Shown here: piece by piece, positions 7,279 through 13,996 of the stretch
Position numbering within the stretch: the first letter of the stretch is position 1
Layout: every line of letters begins with the position of its first letter
Assembly: GCA_017631135.1 (NCBI GenBank)
Contig: JAGBTW010000059.1
Span: forward strand, 1 to 13,996
Length of the DNA stretch: 13,996 nt
Direction: 5' to 3'
Source of the DNA: Alistipes sp.
Lineage (GTDB): Bacteria; Bacteroidota; Bacteroidia; Bacteroidales; Rikenellaceae
Position numbers and translations under genes: made by a program
Notes under the pieces: model-generated
Seen by the model: only the letters and a program-made list of their open reading frames with translations
Told to the model about the DNA's origin: nothing
Database searches by the model: none

Positions 7279-8237
7279 AGCTCACCCCCTTTCCACTCCT
7301 TACGAATGTCGAGCGAGAGCGTGTGCAACTGCCCCTTGCTGTCAAAGACCACCTCTCTGGTTGTAACATCCACCTCCTCACACTTACTCTCCCTGTCGGA
7401 AAACACCTTTGGCGAGAACAACACGCCCAACATCATATCAATGGTCGCAGCACTCTCATAACCAGTACATAGGCGATAGTTTGCCCACCCCTCTACACTT
7501 CTATACGAGCGCGTTCCACTCCACGACTCCGTCGCAACATCTACCCCACACCCCAGGCGTATGGTGTGGTCAAAAATCGCACTGTCGATGCCGCCTTTAG
7601 TGTTGTACCACAACAGACGCGTCGATGTCGTGCGTCGCGGCACTACGGTGTAGTTAAAGGTGTCCGAATAACCCGTCTCGTAGCGTATGCTAACCGAGAA
7701 CTTCGTGCCCACACGCATGTTCAATGTCGACATCATCAGCTCGATGGGATAGCCTCGCGTTGTTGCCGTCGTCTCTTTTGGCTCTGCCGCAGCCGAGCTG
7801 TTGTAGGTCACCCATAGGCGCGTTCTTCCAAAGACCGTTATGCGTGCCACATCACCCTGCTCAATCTCTTGGTGCTCCACCACAGAGCTTAAGGTTGTGG
7901 ATTGGGTGTAGTTGAATGCCGAGCGATAGAATATGCGCGATGCCGACTCCACACCATCTGCCCTCACCAACACCGAGCGCGCCGACTGCGAGCGCTGCAG
8001 AATTAAAGCTCCATTTGTCCACCCTGGCACCAACGAGGTTGTGCTGGCGATGTAGGGCGCAATGTCCACCTCTGCCGTAGTCACACCATAGAGTCGCATT
8101 GTACCCAAGATGCTCATGTTTGACGTGTCGACAATCTCCAATATCACATCCTGTGGTGTGGTACTCTCCGTATCAATTTTGTAAACTAACGGCTCTCGCC
8201 ACGATGCACCGTTACTTGGTAAAGATGTAAAATTCAT
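7275..8237 (-). CDS. Phage-associated structural protein of unknown family, first gene of the operon
   Basis: The 320-aa protein starts MNFTSLPSNGASWREPLVYK and appears beta-rich, with many Thr and Ser residues. It has no signal peptide or membrane helix. A phrase near residues 40-60 (ILGTMRLYGVTTAEVDIAPY) resembles the start of proteins found beside tail genes in Bacteroidales prophages, as I recall. No catalytic motif is seen. It is the first gene after the promoter at 8499-8469, with a leader of roughly 225 bases, and its stop overlaps the next ATG (ATGA). The pair with the 775-aa protein probably forms a two-protein tail-tip or adhesion module, by inference from coupling alone. Confidence 0.5.
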   Translation of the reverse strand: MNFTSLPSNGASWREPLVYKIDTESTTPQDVILEIVDTSNMSILGTMRLYGVTTAEVDIAPYIASTTSLVPGWTNGALILQRSQSARSVLVRADGVESASRIFYRSAFNYTQSTTLSSVVEHQEIEQGDVARITVFGRTRLWVTYNSSAAAEPKETTATTRGYPIELMMSTLNMRVGTKFSVSIRYETGYSDTFNYTVVPRRTTSTRLLWYNTKGGIDSAIFDHTIRLGCGVDVATESWSGTRSYRSVEGWANYRLCTGYESAATIDMMLGVLFSPKVFSDRESKCEEVDVTTREVVFDSKGQLHTLSLDIRKEWKGGEL

Positions 8238-8468
8238 AATAAATTATTTAACCTTATAAAAATTGCGATACTCTCCCTGCTGCGCCACCCTACGGTGACC
8301 CATTTCTGTTTGTTAATAATTATGTTAATTTGCTGTTAATTAATTACAATAACACAACATATTTAACTATATAACAATAGTTTGACATTGTTAATAACTT
8401 AAATATTCATCAAACATTAAATTTAATAACTCTCGTTTTTGGCTACCGTTATCGGATGTTTGACAGTG

Positions 8469-8499
8469 CAAATATACAACACTAAAAAGCCCTTGTCAA
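8469..8499 (-). promoter_or_regulatory. Bacteroidota-type promoter for the phage-derived operon
   Basis: On the minus strand TTG (8499-8497) is followed after 20 bases by TATATTTG (8476-8469). This matches the Bacteroidota pattern TTTG/TTG, 19-21 bases, TAnnTTTG read by the primary sigma factor. A start of transcription near 8462 would give a leader of about 225 bases before ATG 8237. A match to the housekeeping form suggests constitutive potential rather than a phage-specific switch, but no operator could be identified. Confidence 0.6.
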
Positions 8500-8627
8500 G
8501 AGTTTTGGTTAAATATTTTTACTAAAATTTTTAGAAAGAAATCAAACTATTTAACAAACAGCAATTTAGAGCAGAGCCCCGCTTGAAACTCCACACAGAA
8601 AAAAAATGGTCTGCAATGGGTTGAAAA

Positions 8628-8659
8628 TTTAGAGCGTAACAAAAAAATCGTTATATTTG
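8628..8659 (+). promoter_or_regulatory. prfA: Bacteroidota-type promoter for prfA
   Basis: TATATTTG at 8652-8659 matches the TAnnTTTG -7 box exactly. The -33 element is weak: tttag at 8628-8632 is at the right distance (about 20 bases), while ttg at 8621-8623 is too far (28 bases). Transcription would start near 8665, giving a leader of about 50 bases that contains the small hairpin at 8684-8696. Confidence 0.55.
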
Positions 8660-8715
8660 CGCACAAAATAGTATTAATAGCGTGGGACGTAGTCCCCAAA
8701 ACAACACACGAGAAT

Positions 8716-9801
8716 ATGGCAGACAATTCAATACTTATTCGTCTTGACGGACTGAAGCTCAAGTATGAGGAGATTGGTCAGAAGCTCACAGACCCCGAAG
8801 TTATTGCCGACGTTAAGCAGTTTGTGCAACTCACAAAGGAGTTCAAGGAGCTCGAGCCCATCGTAGAGACATCAGATCGCTTCCGCACAGCGTTGGCGAA
8901 CCTCGCCGAGGCGAAGGATGTATTAGCAAACGAAAAGGATGAGGAGTTCCGCGAGATTGCTCGCGAGGAGGTTGCAACACTCGAGCCCGCCATCGAGAAG
9001 ATGGAGGAAGAGATTAAGCTTCTTCTTATCCCCAAAGACCCACAGGATGACAAGAACGCTATCGTCGAGATTCGTGGCGGTACGGGTGGTGACGAGGCAG
9101 CGATATTTGCTGGCGACCTTCTCCGCATGTACACCAAGTATATCGAGTCAAAGGGCTGGCGCTACGAGATTACCTCTGCATCGGATGGTGCTGCAGGTGG
9201 CTACAAGGAGGTTGTCCTCAAGGTTACGGGTCAGAGCGTATACGGCACATTGAAGTATGAGTCGGGCGTGCACCGCGTTCAGCGTGTTCCCCAGACCGAG
9301 ACACAGGGTCGTGTACACACCTCTGCAGCCTCTGTAGCAGTGTTGCCCGAGGCCGAGGAGTTCGATATCGAGATTTCGATGAACGACATCCGCAAGGATA
9401 TTTTCTGTGCATCAGGTCCTGGTGGTCAGTCGGTTAATACCACCTACTCGGCTATCCGCCTTACGCACATTCCCACAGGCATAGTCGTGCAGTGTCAGGA
9501 CCAGAAGTCACAGCTCAAGAACTTCGACAAGGCGTTCGAGGAGTTGCGTACTCGTGTCTTCAACCTCGAGTACTCGAAGTACCTCGACGAGATTGCATCG
9601 AAGCGCAAGACCATGGTATCTACGGGTGACCGCTCTGCAAAGATTCGCACCTACAACTACCCACAGGGTCGTATCACCGACCACCGCATCAACTACACAA
9701 TCTACAACCTCTCGGCATTCATGGATGGTGACATTCAGGATGTCATCGACCAGCTCATCGTAGCGGAGAACGCCGAGCGTTTGAAGGAGAGCGAGTTGTA
9801 G
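8716..9801 (+). CDS. prfA: Peptide chain release factor 1
   Basis: RF1 recognises UAA and UAG in the ribosomal A site and triggers peptide release. The 361-aa length is normal. The N-terminal helical domain is followed by [18 protein letters not shown] (118-135). The stop-codon recognition loop is [15 protein letters not shown], with the P-x-T tripeptide at 192-194. The catalytic loop [10 protein letters not shown] has GGQ at 236-238. The C-terminus is complete (ends KESEL) and there is no frameshift of the RF2 kind. The ATG at 8716 follows an A-rich leader. It is transcribed alone from its own promoter and ends before a strong hairpin. P-Q-T rather than P-A-T or P-V-T appears ordinary for Bacteroidales RF1. 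Confidence 0.97.
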   Translation: MADNSILIRLDGLKLKYEEIGQKLTDPEVIADVKQFVQLTKEFKELEPIVETSDRFRTALANLAEAKDVLANEKDEEFREIAREEVATLEPAIEKMEEEIKLLLIPKDPQDDKNAIVEIRGGTGGDEAAIFAGDLLRMYTKYIESKGWRYEITSASDGAAGGYKEVVLKVTGQSVYGTLKYESGVHRVQRVPQTETQGRVHTSAASVAVLPEAEEFDIEISMNDIRKDIFCASGPGGQSVNTTYSAIRLTHIPTGIVVQCQDQKSQLKNFDKAFEELRTRVFNLEYSKYLDEIASKRKTMVSTGDRSAKIRTYNYPQGRITDHRINYTIYNLSAFMDGDIQDVIDQLIVAENAERLKESEL

Positions 9802-9850
9802 CACACATACGCAAAAAGCTGGGATATACTCTCTCCCAAGCAGACATAGC

Positions 9851-9896
9851 AAAAACGTGGGTGTCCAACAATTTTCTTGCGGACTCCCACGTTTTT
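9851..9896. terminator. Bidirectional hairpin terminator after prfA
   Basis: aaaaacgtggg (9851-9861) pairs with cccacgttttt (9886-9896). After one T-T mismatch the stem continues with gtcc 9863-9866 / ggac 9881-9884, with a 14-base loop. The T run at the end of the stem on either strand fits intrinsic termination in both directions. A weaker hairpin lies upstream (gctggga 9818-9824 with tcccaagc 9834-9841, one bulge). Confidence 0.85.
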
Positions 9897-9917
9897 CATT
9901 ACAAACATGTACCACAG

Positions 9918-10463
9918 ATGTTAAAACTGATAACCACAACACTATTTACACTACTCTTGGCTACTACGCTTCTAGCGCAGCAGCCTCTCTATGTCGTAAA
10001 TGGCAAGGTTGTCGACAGCATTGACGCCATACCGCAAGCCGACATCGAGTCCATAGAGACGCTCCCAGCCGACGAGGAGAGCATCGCCTTGTGGGGAGCT
10101 CGCGCCTCGGAGGGTGTCATCATGGTGCGCCTCATATACGACACTCCAGCGACATTCTCTTTCGAGGGCGTCACCAACTTCACCACCTACCTCGCCAAGA
10201 GCGTAGAGTGGAGCGACGACATGCCCGCAGAGCGCGCCTCGCTACGCATCTCCATCGCCACAGATGGCACAGCAACAATCTGCGAGGTACTCGACAGCTC
10301 GTCGCGACAGTTCCTCAAGCGCATAGAGAGGGCCATCGAGAGCGCTCCGCGCTGGCAACCCGCCATGCGCAATGGCAAGGCCATCGAGAGCCTTCACCTT
10401 GTGAACATACAACTTCCCTTGGGCAAGCAACTACCAAGCGAGCACTATGTTATAATCCGCTAA
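9918..10463 (+). CDS. Exported protein with SusC plug-like segment and TonB C-terminal-like domain
   Basis: From ATG 9918 the protein has 181 aa. Residues 1-21 form a signal peptide typical of Bacteroidota (hydrophobic core, LLAQ|Q end); an uncleaved anchor is possible. Residues 23-71 match the plug of SusC-type TonB-dependent receptors: PLYVVNGKVVDSI, then DIESIETLPADEESIALWG and ARASEGVIMV. Residues 106-169 match the TonB C-terminal domain pattern, with a strand (LRISIATDGT), a helix, then PRWQPAMRNGKAIES and a last strand. The beta-barrel and Pro-rich linker are absent. Related plug-plus-TonB combinations occur in Bacteroidota M56/BlaR1-type proteins. The earlier in-frame ATG at 9861 lies inside the terminator and is unlikely. 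It is 11 bases before xseA, so probably in the same operon. Confidence 0.7.
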   Translation: MLKLITTTLFTLLLATTLLAQQPLYVVNGKVVDSIDAIPQADIESIETLPADEESIALWGARASEGVIMVRLIYDTPATFSFEGVTNFTTYLAKSVEWSDDMPAERASLRISIATDGTATICEVLDSSSRQFLKRIERAIESAPRWQPAMRNGKAIESLHLVNIQLPLGKQLPSEHYVIIR

Positions 10464-10474
10464 AAGCCAGCGCA

Positions 10475-11740
10475 ATGGAAAATCTCACACCCACACCCGA
10501 CCACAACCTAACACTCTTGGACCTTCAGCGCATGGTGCGCGCGACGCTCGAGAGTCGTTTCTGCGAGCCGCTGTGGATAAGTGCCGAGATTTCGGAGCTT
10601 AAGCTCAACCGCTCGGGACACTGCTACCTTAACCTTGTTGAGAAGGGGGCTACGGATGGTGCTCCGCGTGCCGAGGCGCGTGCCGTCATTTGGCGCTCGG
10701 CATACCTATCCCTCGCCTCGATGTTCGAAGCAGCTACGGGCGCTACGCTGCGCGCGGGACTGCGTGTCTTGGTGCGTGTCATGGTCTCATACCACGAGAT
10801 TTATGGCTTCTCGCTCCAGATTGTCGACCTCGACCCGCGCTATACACTCGGAGAGGTTGAGCGTCGTCGCCGCGAGACCATCGCGCGCTTGCAACAAGAG
10901 GGTGTGTGGGATATGAACCGCGAGTTGGAGCTCACTTGCCCCACACTGCGCATAGCCATCGTATCGAGCGACACCGCAGCTGGTTATCAAGACTTTATGA
11001 ACGAGCTACGTCGCTCGCCTTATCGCTTTGAGACAACGCTATTTAGGAGTCTCATGCAGGGCGATGCTGCCGAGGAGAGCATCATAGCCTCTCTGCACGC
11101 CATTGCCGAGAGAGAGGAGGATTTTGATGTTGTTGCCATCATCCGCGGAGGAGGCTCAACGAGCGACCTTGCTCTCTTTGACTCCTACCTTATCGCCACG
11201 CATGTTGCGCAGTTCCCCCTGCCCATCTTTGCGGGCATAGGTCACGACAAGGATGTGTCGGTGGTGGATATGGTCGCGCACACCTCGCTCAAGACCCCCA
11301 CGGCAGTCGCCACGCGCCTTGTCGAGATGGCTGATTACGAGATGAACACCATCGACAGCTACGCTAACGACATCGCCACGATAGTTGATAGTCGCCTCCA
11401 CCACGAGGATATGCGCATATACCAGCTTGGCACCGACATCGAGCGACTTGCAACGGCAGCCATAAACAGCAACCAACAACGTATAGAGTTGATAAAAAGC
11501 GCATTACACAGCCGCCTTGAGCTCATCTTCTCAACCGAGGAGCAGCGACTATGCGAGGCAGAGCGCTCACTTAAAAGCTACTCGTTGGATAACATTCTAC
11601 GCCTCGGCTTTGCCGTAGCACGTAGCCAGGAGGGGGTGATAAAGAGTGTCGCCAACCACAGCGTCGGAGAGAGCATCGACATCGAGTTACTCGATGGCGT
11701 GATGGGGGCAGAGATAAAGAGCATAACACCGAAAAAATAG
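10475..11740 (+). CDS. xseA: Exodeoxyribonuclease VII large subunit
   Basis: ExoVII degrades single-stranded DNA from both ends and works in repair; this is its catalytic subunit. The 421-aa product has an N-terminal OB fold (about 10-120, containing LWISAEISELKLNRSGHCYL). The catalytic domain follows, with IRGGGSTSDLALFDSYLI (223-240), the GIGHDKD motif (254-260; many relatives have GIGHE.D) and KTPTAVATRL (273-282). A long helical C-terminal part comes next, and the protein ends in the usual DGVMGAEIKSI strand. Length is normal. The ATG at 10475 is 11 bases after the previous stop. The upstream reading frame (from 10091) is a shadow of the preceding gene. Confidence 0.95.
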   Translation: MENLTPTPDHNLTLLDLQRMVRATLESRFCEPLWISAEISELKLNRSGHCYLNLVEKGATDGAPRAEARAVIWRSAYLSLASMFEAATGATLRAGLRVLVRVMVSYHEIYGFSLQIVDLDPRYTLGEVERRRRETIARLQQEGVWDMNRELELTCPTLRIAIVSSDTAAGYQDFMNELRRSPYRFETTLFRSLMQGDAAEESIIASLHAIAEREEDFDVVAIIRGGGSTSDLALFDSYLIATHVAQFPLPIFAGIGHDKDVSVVDMVAHTSLKTPTAVATRLVEMADYEMNTIDSYANDIATIVDSRLHHEDMRIYQLGTDIERLATAAINSNQQRIELIKSALHSRLELIFSTEEQRLCEAERSLKSYSLDNILRLGFAVARSQEGVIKSVANHSVGESIDIELLDGVMGAEIKSITPKK

Positions 11741-11751
11741 TAACGCAATAT

Positions 11752-11955
11752 ATGGCAAAGAAGAAGATGGAGATCACCTACACCGAGGCAATCAAAGAGT
11801 TGGAGCAGATATTGGAGAGTCTGCGTAGTGGCAAGGTAGAGATTAACGAACTCGCCCCCACCGTCAAGCGTGCAAACGCCCTTGTTGAGGAGTGCCGCCG
11901 ACAGCTCGCCCTCACACGCTCGGAGCTTGAAAAGATAATATCAACACCCTTCTAA
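11752..11955 (+). CDS. xseB: Exodeoxyribonuclease VII small subunit
   Basis: The 67-aa helical protein has the family pattern: YTEAIKELEQILESLRSGK (10-28), then a second helix with APTVKRANALVEECRRQL. XseB subunits decorate the helical stalk of XseA and are needed for a stable, active ExoVII. The gene follows xseA by 11 bases, the common pairing in bacteria, so subunits can be made together. The start ATG at 11752 is the only sensible one, with a short basic lead MAKKKME. Confidence 0.95.
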   Translation: MAKKKMEITYTEAIKELEQILESLRSGKVEINELAPTVKRANALVEECRRQLALTRSELEKIISTPF

Positions 11956-11959
11956 CACT

Positions 11960-12748
11960 ATGGTTAAGAGTGTTATACGCTGGGCTTTGAACCACATCCC
12001 ACGTCGCTGGCTGCAGTGCATGGCAGAGTGGAGCGTGCCAATCATGGGCATCGCCTATGTTGGTCGTAGCAGGGTGTGCCCCATCTGTGGCACACACCTC
12101 CGCAGGTTCATGCCCTACGGCTATGTCACACCGCGCGAGGATGCGCTATGTCCGCGCTGCCTCTCTTTGGAGCGCCACCGCCTTATATGGCTGTGGTTGG
12201 AGCGCCATAGCAACCTCTTTGCCACCCACCCACGCCTCTTGCACATCGCCCCCGAGGTGTCGCTCATGCGTCACTTCAAGCGCCACTACAAGGCGTGCAA
12301 GAGCAATTACATAACCGCAGACCTTGAGTCCCCCTTGGCAGATATACACTTCGATGTGCAGCGCATACCCCTCGAAGATAACTCCATCGAGGTGATTATA
12401 TGCAACCACCTCTTTGAGCATGTCGCCGACGATAGATTGGCAATGCGCGAACTGCATAGAGTCATGCGCAATGGTGGCTGGGGCATAATGCTTGTACCAG
12501 AGGATAGGAGTCTTGCGACAACCTTCGAGGACGACACCATCACCGACCCCGCAGAGCGCACACGCCTCTTTGGACAGTACGACCACCGTCGCACCTATGG
12601 TCGCGACTATGACGACAGACTGCGCGAGGCGGGATTTACTGTCGAGCGCATCGCTGCACGCAGCCTACTCTCGACCAAGGAGTACGAGCTCCACGCCGTA
12701 GGTGGTGACGACCTTGTTGTTGTGCGCAAACCCGCATCCAATAAATAG
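11960..12748 (+). CDS. Zinc-finger-containing class I SAM-dependent methyltransferase
   Basis: This 262-aa protein begins with a zinc-ribbon-like pair, CPICG (40-44) and CPRC (64-67). A methyltransferase fold follows: LLHIAPE (93-99) in the motif I place, YITADLESPLADIHFDVQRI (117-136), ICNHLFEHVADDRLAMRELHRVMRNGGWG (147-175), and a family signature at about 203-220 (LFGQYDHRRTYGRDYDDRL). Motif I lacks the usual GxGxG, so SAM binding relies on a variant form known in this family. The substrate is unknown. The gene starts 4 bases after xseB and ends 12 bases before the RelA/SpoT gene, so it belongs to the same operon. No signal peptide is seen; the N-terminal hydrophobic stretch (about 21-34) is short. 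Confidence 0.75.
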   Translation: MVKSVIRWALNHIPRRWLQCMAEWSVPIMGIAYVGRSRVCPICGTHLRRFMPYGYVTPREDALCPRCLSLERHRLIWLWLERHSNLFATHPRLLHIAPEVSLMRHFKRHYKACKSNYITADLESPLADIHFDVQRIPLEDNSIEVIICNHLFEHVADDRLAMRELHRVMRNGGWGIMLVPEDRSLATTFEDDTITDPAERTRLFGQYDHRRTYGRDYDDRLREAGFTVERIAARSLLSTKEYELHAVGGDDLVVVRKPASNK

Positions 12749-12760
12749 CGATATAACACT

Positions 12761-13996
12761 ATGAACGACAATATATTAGACAGATATGCAGAGTTTCGCA
12801 AGGTGATAGCATCCAACTTCTCGGAGCTCACCGTGCAGATGACCGATAGCGCACTATGCTACGCCGCCGAGCAACTCGAAGCCTTTGGTGCACAGCGCTA
12901 CGACTCTACCCCCATGCTCGACCATGGTGTCGCCGTGGCGCGCATCGTAGTCGAGGAGATAGGTCTCGGTCGTAACTCAACGATTGCCGCCATTGTGCAC
13001 GATGTTGTGCGCATCGCGGCACAGCACCACCGCGACAAGTTGGAGGATATATCATCCTTCATACGCCAAAACTATGGCGAGGAATCGCTGGGCATCGCCC
13101 TTGCGCTATGCAAAATCTCGGACATCAAGCTCAAGGCATCCAAGGAGCAGGCGTCGGACTTCCGCGACATGATTGTATCCTACTCCGAGGACCCTCGCGT
13201 GATACTCATCAAGCTTGCCGATAGGCTCGAGGTTATGCGCTCGCTCGACATCTTCCCCGAGAAGAAGCGTCGCGCAAAGAGCTGGGAGAGCCTCAACCTC
13301 TACGCGCAGATAGCCCACAAACTTGGACTCTACAGCATCAAGAGCGAGCTCGAGGACCTATCGTTGAAATATCTCGAGCCCGAGGCATATAAACATATCG
13401 TGCACGAGCTCAAGGAGAGCGAGGCGGAGCGCATGGCATTCATCGAGCGCTTCCTTGCCCCTGTGCGCACGCTCCTGGACCGCGATGGCATAAACTACCA
13501 CATCAAGAGCCGCACGAAGTCCGTATTCTCCATCTTCCAGAAGATGCGCAAGCAGAAGGTTGGCTTCGACGGCGTCTACGACATCTTTGCGCTGCGCATA
13601 ATAATAGATTGCCCACTCGAGAGCGAGAAGCGCCTCTGCTGGACGGTCTTTTCGCATGTCACCGACCTATACACCCCCAATCCCGAGCGCATGCGCGACT
13701 GGATATCTATACCCCAGTCCAACGGCTACGAGTCGCTCCACACCACAGTCTCGGCTGGTGGCGGCAAGTGGGTCGAGGTGCAGATACGCACCGAGCGCAT
13801 GGACGAGGTTGCCGAGCGCGGTATCGCTGCACACTGGCGATATAAGGGTGTTAAGCAGAGTGGCATGGGTGCAGAGGAGTGGCTGCAGAGGCTACGCACG
13901 CTCCTCGAGGATACCACTTCGGAGTCTATCGCCCGCCGCTTCGATGCCAAGCCCTCGTCGGGCGAGATATTCGTGTTCACACCTTCAGGCGACATA
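12761..13996 (+). CDS. relA: RelA/SpoT-family (p)ppGpp synthetase, hydrolase site degenerate (3' end off window)
   Basis: Four hundred and twelve codons are present with no stop; the frame runs off the window at SGEIFVFTPSGDI, the start of the TGS domain. The HD domain (about 45-165) keeps the metal ligands H55, H80, D81 and D154 and the arginine R46. By alignment with Streptococcus Rel, E81/D82 are replaced by R84/I85 (HDVVRIA) and N148 by V158 (LADRLEV). The synthetase domain (about 245-365) looks intact: KSRTKSVFSIFQKM, GVYDIFALRI, NGYESLHTTV, VEVQIRTERMDEVAERGIAAHW. I infer a long RSH acting mainly as a stringent-response synthetase. The ATG at 12761 is 12 bases after the methyltransferase stop. 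Confidence 0.88.
   Translation, partial: MNDNILDRYAEFRKVIASNFSELTVQMTDSALCYAAEQLEAFGAQRYDSTPMLDHGVAVARIVVEEIGLGRNSTIAAIVHDVVRIAAQHHRDKLEDISSFIRQNYGEESLGIALALCKISDIKLKASKEQASDFRDMIVSYSEDPRVILIKLADRLEVMRSLDIFPEKKRRAKSWESLNLYAQIAHKLGLYSIKSELEDLSLKYLEPEAYKHIVHELKESEAERMAFIERFLAPVRTLLDRDGINYHIKSRTKSVFSIFQKMRKQKVGFDGVYDIFALRIIIDCPLESEKRLCWTVFSHVTDLYTPNPERMRDWISIPQSNGYESLHTTVSAGGGKWVEVQIRTERMDEVAERGIAAHWRYKGVKQSGMGAEEWLQRLRTLLEDTTSESIARRFDAKPSSGEIFVFTPSGDI

Larger units (their letters stand above)
8238..8715. other. AT-rich divergent intergenic region
   Basis: This 478-base region separates the minus-strand phage operon from plus-strand prfA. It has stretches rich in ttaat (about 8310-8350 and 8390-8430). 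It contains one promoter-like site for each strand (listed separately) and a small perfect hairpin, gggac 8684-8688 / gtccc 8692-8696, in the prfA leader. I see no tRNA, att-like repeat, integrase fragment or convincing small gene here. The AT content is far above that of the flanking genes, which is usual for Bacteroidales intergenic DNA. Confidence 0.7.

Noticed and set aside
51..8237. Contractile tailocin or type VI-like injection device
   Set aside because: No sheath, tube, tape-measure or baseplate gene of those systems is seen, while capsid, portal and prohead protease genes are present.
8238..8715. tRNA gene or phage attachment site next to prfA
   Set aside because: No cloverleaf, tRNA 3' end or direct repeat matching the far (left) end could be seen; the true left border is outside the window.
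9861..9917. Earlier ATG (9861) for the exported protein
   Set aside because: It lies inside the prfA terminator stem, and its extra 19 residues would precede a clear signal peptide beginning at ATG 9918.
10091..10474. Upstream extension of xseA
   Set aside because: It overlaps the exported plug/TonB-like gene in another frame and has a low-complexity His/Arg-rich translation. ATG 10475 gives the normal XseA start and length.
1..13996. CRISPR array, rRNA or tRNA genes
   Set aside because: No regularly spaced repeats and no rRNA or tRNA signatures were found on either strand.

Overview
The window reads as the chromosome of a member of Bacteroidota, most likely order Bacteroidales. Promoter-like sites fit the Bacteroidota form (TTG, about 20 bases, TAnnTTTG). 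Leaders are AT-rich and mostly lack Shine-Dalgarno sites. The core proteins (RF1, ExoVII, a long RelA/SpoT homologue) have Bacteroidales character. An Alistipes-like (Rikenellaceae) host is a guess from overall feel and is not established by the sequence.

Left part (about 1-8500, minus strand): a compact phage-derived operon, read right to left. It runs from a recognisable promoter at about 8499-8469 to a rho-independent terminator at 41-5. In order of transcription it encodes two beta-rich proteins that look like phage tail or baseplate structural proteins (320 and 775 aa), a ClpP-type prohead protease with an in-frame N-terminal helix-turn-helix-like extension, a major capsid protein, a portal protein, a DUF6712-like small protein (probable connector), a four-helix holin and an 'RGxRNNNPGNIR' peptidoglycan hydrolase. 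Most joints are overlaps or short gaps. The exception is 195 bases between portal and connector gene, which hold a hairpin-rich repeat-like element and a perfect 20-base tandem duplication. No terminase, tape measure, integrase, replication or repressor gene is seen in the window.

Middle (8238-8715): an AT-rich divergent intergenic region with one promoter-like site for the phage operon and one for prfA.

Right part (8716-13996, plus strand): prfA (release factor 1) and a strong bidirectional hairpin terminator, then a tightly packed operon. That operon has a small exported protein combining a SusC-type plug-like segment with a TonB C-terminal-like domain, xseA and xseB (exonuclease VII), a zinc-finger-bearing SAM methyltransferase, and the 5' part of a long RelA/SpoT homologue whose hydrolase site is degenerate. 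The RelA gene runs off the window at the start of its TGS domain.

The most interesting item is the left operon: capsid, portal, protease, tail-like and lysis genes under one promoter and one terminator, beside a core gene and without visible packaging or mobility functions. It could be a domesticated particle (gene-transfer-agent-like or other) or simply one transcription unit of a prophage that continues beyond base 1. The window alone cannot decide.
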